Source of the DNA: Bacteroidota bacterium | GTDB lineage: Bacteria; Bacteroidota; Bacteroidia; Bacteroidales; PXBB01 | Length of the DNA: 6,745 bases | Direction: 5' to 3' | NCBI GenBank assembly: GCA_022708385.1 | Contig: JAKIYU010000143.1 | Coordinates: forward strand, 1-6,745 | Shown: positions 1-4,149 of the stretch, piece after piece | How the letters are laid out: each line of letters opens with the position of its first letter | Position numbering within the stretch: the first letter of the stretch is position 1 | Program-made: the position numbers and the translations under genes | Notes under the pieces: generated by a model | Databases searched by the model: none | The model's input: only the letters and a program-made list of their open reading frames with translations | What the model was told of the DNA's origin: nothing

Positions 1-9
1 GAAAAATAA

Positions 10-561
10 TTAGAAAATATACGGAATAAACATACGGGTATTTTTTATGTACTCCCTGTAGGCTTCTCCAAAATAAGCTATGCATTCTTTTTCATCATTG
101 CGGGCGGTAAGGAAGAGAAAGACCGTTGATAACAGAGCAAAAGGCAACAATGCCAGGGTAGTGTTTTTAAAATAGATACCCCATGTAAGCAGTATAAGAG
201 ATACATATAAGGGATGACGTATATATTTGTACACGCCTTCCTTAACAATGATTGTTGTTTTTTCGAAAGCAAACAGGTTTTTATCAGTTCGTTTACTGTT
301 ATTCTTTGTCGCTTTTTTGAGCAGAAGGAAACCTGCCAGCGCGGGATAACACGAAAAAATAAGCAGGAACCACGAAATGAGCTGTTTATACCCCAGGGGA
401 TCGGTAAACCAGTAAGCATAGTTCGATGTTAGCAGCCAGAGCATGCATTCCCAACTGAAAAACCTGTAAAAACCATGGGTTCCGGGTTTGAGAAAAAACT
501 TGCGTGAGACCCATACCACAGGTACACTCAGAATCAGAAAAAGGATAACATTAAGTTGCAT
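10..561 (-). CDS. ICMT/phospholipid methyltransferase-like integral membrane protein
   Basis: This 183-residue membrane protein resembles the isoprenylcysteine carboxyl methyltransferase/PEMT superfamily, which uses S-adenosylmethionine to methylate lipid or membrane-embedded substrates. Visible support is the family's C-terminal half: GVYKYIRHPLY (residues 109-119, containing the R-H-P-x-Y motif), a hydrophobic stretch (about 119-152), the acidic patch DEKE (156-159), then FGEAYREY (164-171) and a RMFIP-type ending. Further hydrophobic segments lie at about 3-18, 38-52 and 60-81. Length fits the bacterial members. The ATG at 561 follows the TAA of the upstream glycosyltransferase gene by 13 bases, so it is probably the last gene of the yicC-led unit. 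No Shine-Dalgarno sequence is evident. Bacterial homologues are mostly uncharacterised, so the substrate is unknown; its position beside two glycosyltransferases suggests an envelope lipid or glycan, which is inference. Only nine bases follow the stop in this window, and no terminator is visible. Confidence 0.85.
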   Translation of the reverse strand: MQLNVILFLILSVPVVWVSRKFFLKPGTHGFYRFFSWECMLWLLTSNYAYWFTDPLGYKQLISWFLLIFSCYPALAGFLLLKKATKNNSKRTDKNLFAFEKTTIIVKEGVYKYIRHPLYVSLILLTWGIYFKNTTLALLPFALLSTVFLFLTARNDEKECIAYFGEAYREYIKNTRMFIPYIF

Positions 562-574
562 AAAACAAAAAGAA

Positions 575-1258
575 TTACTGTACTATGTAATTGGGCAATT
601 TCGATTTTTCGTTGTGTTTGTCCTGTATAAACAGCATTGGCGTTGCAATATAGGCTTTGATATGCCCGTGCATGATAGCCATATTCAGCAAAAGGTCGGC
701 CGGCAGGCAAACGGGGGTTTGTATGTCCCTGAGTATGCCGGCACATTTGTCATTGATCGAAAATGCATGGGTGCAGTAATGTGCTCCCGCCACCATAAAA
801 TATTTATTATAGGGCCTGCAGTAAATTTTATTGATATTCTGATGCGTGGTAACAGGGAATGTGTGCAGGAAGAAGCCCCTTTTACCCTTTAACTTAAGTA
901 AGGTCAGCATCAGGTGGGCGTACCACCTTTCTGCAAAAGAATACCAGCGGGGTTTTACGTTCATTTCATAGCCCCAGTAAATCAGGTCGGCATCGGGCGG
1001 TATATGGGCCAGCATGTCGGGGATATGCTCAAGGGCATATGGGTTCACGGTCAGGTCATCCTCAAAGACCAGGGCTTTTTTGAATTCCTTTCCGACAATG
1101 GTTTTATAAATTTCCCTCTGCCCCCAGGAGCAGGCAATATGCCCTATGGACATGGGGGCGCTTTCGTCGTAAGGATAGTACTTAAAGGCGTTGCTCTCGT
1201 CATAGACACCTTCTTTCCTGAGTTGTTCAATGGTGACATCGTTCATGTCCATGCCCAT
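575..1258 (-). CDS. Glycosyltransferase family 25 protein, main open part (5' end severed by an amber codon)
   Basis: The 227-codon open stretch encodes most of a family 25 glycosyltransferase (LPS-type beta-glycosyltransferase, nucleotide-sugar dependent, cytoplasmic face). Support: the MSIGHIACSWGQREIY segment (36-51), equivalent to the family's 'GEIGC..SH' region; ALVFEDD at 62-68, whose E-D-D is the expected metal/nucleotide-sugar site; DADLIYWGYE (89-98); and GAHYCTHAFSI (158-168) followed by PADLLLNMAI and ATPMLFIQD, matching the usual C-terminal half. The ATG at 1258 is probably not the natural start. The same frame runs upstream to an ATG at 1384, adding YEFF directly before this Met and the family's N-terminal 'YVLTFKRAVERQ' strand, but it is broken by TAG at 1286-1288. 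A product started at 1258 would lack the first beta strand of the nucleotide-binding fold and is likely inactive. Read end to end, 575-1384 would give 269 residues, a normal family length. The gene ends in TAA. Acceptor and sugar cannot be told. Confidence 0.85.
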   Translation of the reverse strand: MGMDMNDVTIEQLRKEGVYDESNAFKYYPYDESAPMSIGHIACSWGQREIYKTIVGKEFKKALVFEDDLTVNPYALEHIPDMLAHIPPDADLIYWGYEMNVKPRWYSFAERWYAHLMLTLLKLKGKRGFFLHTFPVTTHQNINKIYCRPYNKYFMVAGAHYCTHAFSINDKCAGILRDIQTPVCLPADLLLNMAIMHGHIKAYIATPMLFIQDKHNEKSKLPNYIVQ

Positions 1259-1285
1259 AAAAAACTCGTAACGGCATCCTTTCAG

Positions 1286-1384
1286 CTATTCGCTGATGCT
1301 CTGCTGGCGTTCGACGGCCCTTTTAAAGGTGAGCACATACGTTTGTTCGAAATAATCACAAAAAGTTACTAATTCGTTACTCAT
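1286..1384 (-). pseudogene. Severed N-terminal piece of the family 25 glycosyltransferase gene, ending in TAG
   Basis: Reading from ATG at 1382-1384 gives 32 residues, including QTYVLTFKRAVERQQ, and then TAG at 1286-1288. The reading frame is the same as that of the 575-1258 stretch. The codons between the TAG and Met-1258 (LKGCRYEFF) also look like the family, so the lesion is a single in-frame stop, not a frameshift. The ATG lies one base after the TAA of the upstream membrane glycosyltransferase (TAA-c-ATG). That is the spacing expected of a translationally coupled operon gene and supports this as the original start. From remembered family members of the form 'ERR..I.EQLKK...YEFF', glutamine (CAG to TAG, one transition) is the likeliest ancestral codon; this is inference. 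A sequencing error cannot be excluded. Confidence 0.75.
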
Positions 1385-1385
1385 G

Positions 1386-2996
1386 TTATGGCAGATTTAT
1401 TTCTTTAAGGCTGAAAATATCCAGGTTTTTATATTGTCCCAGTTTATGCCCGGTGAATGGCCGTATAAAATCCTTCTGGTAATAATCCGGGTTATTGATA
1501 ATGAGATACTTTGCCCCCCGTTTTATTTCTTCCGCTATCCTGGCCGAGTCGGTGATGCTTTTGCCGAAATCGGTAACACCTTTCTGGTCCATGAGGGCCA
1601 GAGATATATTTGGGCTGGGGTCGTTGATACTGATAACCCTGTCGGTGCGTTCTATACCTAACGAACGCAAATAGGGCGTTATGCTTTCGTAAGCTATAAG
1701 GTAGGTCTCGTGATACCAATGCCACCAGCGCCAATAGTCCAGTTCGTTGGTACGGTTCAGAAATGAATATTCACTGTTTTCGGTGCGCCGGTTGTACTTA
1801 ATTTCGTTCTTGACGCGTGCATAATACATATTGAAACACAGAAAGAGCAAAAAAAACAGTTTGAGCCTTACAGATTTAAGCAATGCAGGGTGGTTTTGAC
1901 GTAAATACAAGAAAAATGTAAGCATAACGGCAACCACAATAATCAACAGGTTAAGCAGGTAATAATCGTGCACATCGAAGACACGATACCACAAAATCAT
2001 GTACATCCCGCCTCCGGCTGTAAGCAGCAGCGACAGTGCGAGCATCAGTTTGTGGACTTTCTCTCTGAATACAAGCAAGAAAACCAACATAAAACCAGTC
2101 GAAAAAATAACCGGTATGCTGAAAAACTGATATATAAGATTTTCGTTTATAATTCGTGTTACCTGATTGATAAGGGGGTAATCCATGCGCCACACAGGCC
2201 AGATGCCCAAAAGAAAATATTCACCGTTATATTGCCTGTTGTACCAGGCAGAATAAAAATACCAGGCAAAGGTCAGAACAATTACCGTAAGCAGAGGAAT
2301 TCCATGACTTATTGGTTTGGCAAACAGTTTTTCACTGTTTCTGAAACGCGCCCATCCTGTCGTTTCAACTATATAAATTACAAGAACAGCTATAAACAAC
2401 ATAGCAGCAGTTACTTTCAGCAAGGCACCGAATAAAAAGAAAAGGCAGGCCAGCCAAATGTTTTTATTTTTTTGATTTTCGTAAAATTTATAAAAAAACC
2501 AGGCACCGATAAGCGAAAATCCAAAAGCAGGTGTGTCGGAAATAAAATTATTTGTGTAAAAAACCAAGATGGGAGAGGTAAACAACAACAGGGTTAGCAT
2601 TAACGCCCAATGTGTGTCCTGAACAACCTTTTGGAATAATTTAAAAAGGCATAAAAGACCCAGAAATACAATAAAAATATTTATCCCCCTGAAAATCCAG
2701 GCCTTTTGTCCGAAAATTTTCCAAAGTTGCGCTACAGTATAGTATATTATAGGAAATTCTCCAGAAGCATTACCTGTTTCGCTTTCACCAATAAAGTGAA
2801 GAGCGGGTCTGAAAAAATTACGGTTTTCTTCGTAGTAATTTACCGCAAACGACCAGCAGTCGGCCTGGCGCCACTGGTGTATAGATGTGGGTTTGTATCT
2901 TATGGTTTTGTGATAGCCATAACATAACGAAAGTGCGCACAGGCTTAAAAGAAAAACATATACACTATAGCGGGAAATATATTTTTTAAATGACAT
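1386..2996 (-). CDS. GT-C fold membrane glycosyltransferase (GT39/ArnT/PMT-like)
   Basis: This is a 536-residue polytopic protein of the polyprenyl-phosphate-sugar-dependent GT-C class (glycosyltransferase family 39-like). Members transfer a sugar from a lipid-linked donor on the periplasmic side of the inner membrane. The first hydrophobic segment (about 10-28) is followed by a periplasmic loop carrying HQWRQAD (40-46), whose Asp46 occupies the place of the catalytic acidic residue in this class, then SGEFPIIYYTVAQL (78-91). Further hydrophobic stretches lie at about 103-120, 130-148, 155-170, 180-210, 233-250, 292-310, 317-335, 346-364 and 378-392. SDTPAF (153-158) and HDYY (343-346) are loop motifs that recur in related proteins. 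A soluble C-terminal domain of about 145 residues follows, ending in IFSLKEINLP. The start at 2996 has a possible Shine-Dalgarno sequence and lies 12 bases after yicC. The family 25 glycosyltransferase start follows its stop by one base. Donor and acceptor are unknown; glycan or lipid modification is inferred from the neighbours. Confidence 0.85.
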   Translation of the reverse strand: MSFKKYISRYSVYVFLLSLCALSLCYGYHKTIRYKPTSIHQWRQADCWSFAVNYYEENRNFFRPALHFIGESETGNASGEFPIIYYTVAQLWKIFGQKAWIFRGINIFIVFLGLLCLFKLFQKVVQDTHWALMLTLLLFTSPILVFYTNNFISDTPAFGFSLIGAWFFYKFYENQKNKNIWLACLFFLFGALLKVTAAMLFIAVLVIYIVETTGWARFRNSEKLFAKPISHGIPLLTVIVLTFAWYFYSAWYNRQYNGEYFLLGIWPVWRMDYPLINQVTRIINENLIYQFFSIPVIFSTGFMLVFLLVFREKVHKLMLALSLLLTAGGGMYMILWYRVFDVHDYYLLNLLIIVVAVMLTFFLYLRQNHPALLKSVRLKLFFLLFLCFNMYYARVKNEIKYNRRTENSEYSFLNRTNELDYWRWWHWYHETYLIAYESITPYLRSLGIERTDRVISINDPSPNISLALMDQKGVTDFGKSITDSARIAEEIKRGAKYLIINNPDYYQKDFIRPFTGHKLGQYKNLDIFSLKEINLP

Positions 2997-3002
2997 GCTG
3001 AA

Positions 3003-3008
3003 TCCTTT
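3003..3008 (-). promoter_or_regulatory. Possible ribosome binding site of the GT-C glycosyltransferase gene
   Basis: The minus strand reads AAAGGA immediately after the yicC stop, six bases before the ATG at 2996. It is the only start in the window with a recognisable purine-rich Shine-Dalgarno-like sequence. The other genes have A/T-rich leaders, as is common in Bacteroidota. The match is short and could be chance. Confidence 0.4.
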
Positions 3009-3881
3009 TTATAAAATGTTCATCAGTTGTTCTTTAACTTTCTCCAACTCATCCTTCATCTGTACCACAAACTTTTGAATCTCAAAATCGTTGGCTTTAG
3101 CGCCCAGCGTGTTTATTTCGCGCCCCATTTCCTGTGCTATAAACGACAACTTTTTACCATTGGAAGCAACATCTCTGAGCGTCTCTGAAAAATATCCGCA
3201 GTGTTTTTTTAATCTGATTTTTTCTTCGGTAAAATCCATTTTCTCGAGATAATAAATGATTTCCTGTTCAAAACGGTTTTTATCTATTTTGCATTCGGCA
3301 TCTGCTGTTAATAAAGAGGTGCGCAGTTTATTTTTAAGGTTTTCGGTTCTTTGTATCTCGAAAGGTTCAATATAAGATATCATGCCTTCAATCAGCGCCA
3401 GTCTTTTTTCCATATCTTCAAATAACATACGGCCCTCGTTCGCCCGGCAGGCATCTAGTTTGTCGGCAGCTTCTGCAAGAGCGTTCAGCAGCAAATCCTT
3501 TTCGGCATCTCCGTTTTCTTCTCTGTCCTGTTTCATGATATCAGGCAACTGCATTATAACCGGAAGTAATTCTCTGGTTTTATCCTGTGTTTCCTTTATC
3601 AGGTCAGCCAGCTCGTCGTGGTACTTGTAATAAAGCGACTTATTAAGTGTATGCGATGCAAAGTTGTCGGGGTAATGGGCAATTATATATACATCTGCTT
3701 TCCCTCTTTCGAGTTTTTGCACCAGTATATTGCGCATTTCCGGTTCCGCATCTCTGTAAATAAAAGGTGCTTTAATATTAATATCTAGTTGTTTGCTGTT
3801 GAGCGCTTTAATTTCAACGCTTACCTTTTTCCCTTTAAACTCGTAGCTGCTTTTGCCATAGCCTGTCATGGATTTTATCAT
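3009..3881 (-). CDS. yicC: YicC/YloC family endoribonuclease
   Basis: This 290-residue protein is a full-length member of the YicC/YloC family (YicC-like N-terminal region plus a DUF1732 C-terminal region). E. coli YicC has been described as an endoribonuclease acting in RNA turnover, so a cytoplasmic RNase role is expected. The start is firm, because the protein opens with MIKSMTGYGK, the near-invariant family N-terminus. VEIKALNSKQLDI (22-34) and LERGKADVYI (57-66) are the next family blocks. The C-terminal block NGKKLSFIAQEMGREINT (241-258), followed by LGAKANDFEIQ, and the charged ending LEKVKEQLMNIL complete the family pattern. Residues about 85-185 are helical and charged. In many bacteria yicC precedes gmk (guanylate kinase); here it is followed by a membrane glycosyltransferase gene 12 bases downstream. 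It is the first gene of the minus-strand unit, with a likely promoter just upstream. It ends in TAA. Confidence 0.95.
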   Translation of the reverse strand: MIKSMTGYGKSSYEFKGKKVSVEIKALNSKQLDINIKAPFIYRDAEPEMRNILVQKLERGKADVYIIAHYPDNFASHTLNKSLYYKYHDELADLIKETQDKTRELLPVIMQLPDIMKQDREENGDAEKDLLLNALAEAADKLDACRANEGRMLFEDMEKRLALIEGMISYIEPFEIQRTENLKNKLRTSLLTADAECKIDKNRFEQEIIYYLEKMDFTEEKIRLKKHCGYFSETLRDVASNGKKLSFIAQEMGREINTLGAKANDFEIQKFVVQMKDELEKVKEQLMNIL

Positions 3882-3898
3882 AAGAGCATTTTTAATTA

Positions 3899-3906
3899 CA
3901 AACCTA
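3899..3906 (-). promoter_or_regulatory. Candidate Bacteroidota -7 promoter box for yicC
   Basis: The minus strand reads TAGGTTTG here, an exact match to the TAnnTTTG -7 consensus of the Bacteroidota primary sigma factor. It sits 17 bases before the yicC ATG, which would give a leader of only about 10-12 bases. No convincing -33 TTG/TTTG was found at the usual 17-23 base spacing; the nearest minus-strand TTG is only 12 bases away. On the plus strand TATTTTTC at 3909-3916 matches seven of eight positions and could serve the divergent small ORF, which makes this a compact back-to-back promoter region. Motif-only evidence. Confidence 0.4.
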
Positions 3907-3930
3907 CATATTTTTCATCAATTAAATAAA

Positions 3931-4047
3931 ATGTTTTCAGAAATTACCAAGTCTGCTTATCTGGAAGGTCGCGACCCTTTCCTTCTGCTCGACCTGGAAA
4001 GGCGTGCCACCGAATCGCTTTATGTTGAAGCCGTAAAGCCCCTGTAA
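3931..4047 (+). CDS. Small ORF of 38 codons, unknown; possible gene remnant
   Basis: ATG at 3931 opens a 38-residue ORF beginning MFSEITKSAYLEGRDPFLLL, continuing with a charged stretch (DLERRATE, residues 21-28) and ending in ...VKPL-TAA. I do not recognise it. Codon choice looks like real coding sequence, being Leu/Glu/Arg/Ala rich with mixed third positions, and the sequence would form an amphipathic helix. It starts 49 bases from the divergent yicC start in a region with a possible plus-strand -7 box. A terminator-like hairpin follows its stop by 22 bases, which together suggests a transcribed unit. It has no signal peptide or membrane segment and no Shine-Dalgarno sequence. It could be a genuine small protein or the 5' remnant of a longer deleted gene. 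It is not in operon spacing with the PKD gene, as a 102-base gap and the hairpin intervene. Confidence 0.4.
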   Translation: MFSEITKSAYLEGRDPFLLLDLERRATESLYVEAVKPL

Positions 4048-4069
4048 ATATTTTTTCCCCTTCCTGCAA

Positions 4070-4113
4070 CCTTTTGATTTTTGGGGCTGTCTTATCATCA
4101 AAAGGCATTTTTT
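4070..4113 (+). terminator. Inverted repeat plus T-tract, terminator-like
   Basis: CCTTTTGAT at 4070-4078 and ATCAAAAGG at 4097-4105 form a perfect 9-bp stem around an 18-base loop. The sequence CA and then six Ts (4108-4113) follow. The orientation (hairpin, then T-run) suits a transcript arriving from the left on the plus strand, such as that of the 38-codon ORF. The stem is A/T-rich and the loop long, so strength is uncertain. Because it lies 37 bases upstream of the PKD gene start, it could instead be an operator or attenuator for that gene. Confidence 0.4.
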
Positions 4114-4149
4114 CAATTTTTCAAAATAATAACCTAAAAACTATTTGCC

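Noticed and set aside
1259..1300. Frameshift as the cause of the short family 25 glycosyltransferase ORF
   Set aside because: The family-like N-terminal residues and the main ORF are in the same frame (codon starts differ by a multiple of three). Only the TAG interrupts them.
488..1372. Plus-strand ORFs at 488-892 and 914-1372
   Set aside because: They lie antisense to the family 25 glycosyltransferase and methyltransferase genes, show no family motifs, and their frames exist only because of codon bias on the other strand.
575..1384. TAG read as an amino acid (recoded genetic code)
   Set aside because: The other intact frames, about 1,900 codons in all, contain no in-frame TAG, so general reassignment is unlikely. 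All five visible gene ends are TAA, so the window gives no direct counter-example either. A local nonsense mutation or sequence error explains the single case.
4048..4149. A -33/-7 promoter for the PKD gene (TTTTG at 4072 with TATCATCA at 4093)
   Set aside because: The -7 candidate matches TAnnTTTG poorly and the spacing is short. TATTTG at 4143-4147 is too close to the start codon. No promoter can be claimed.
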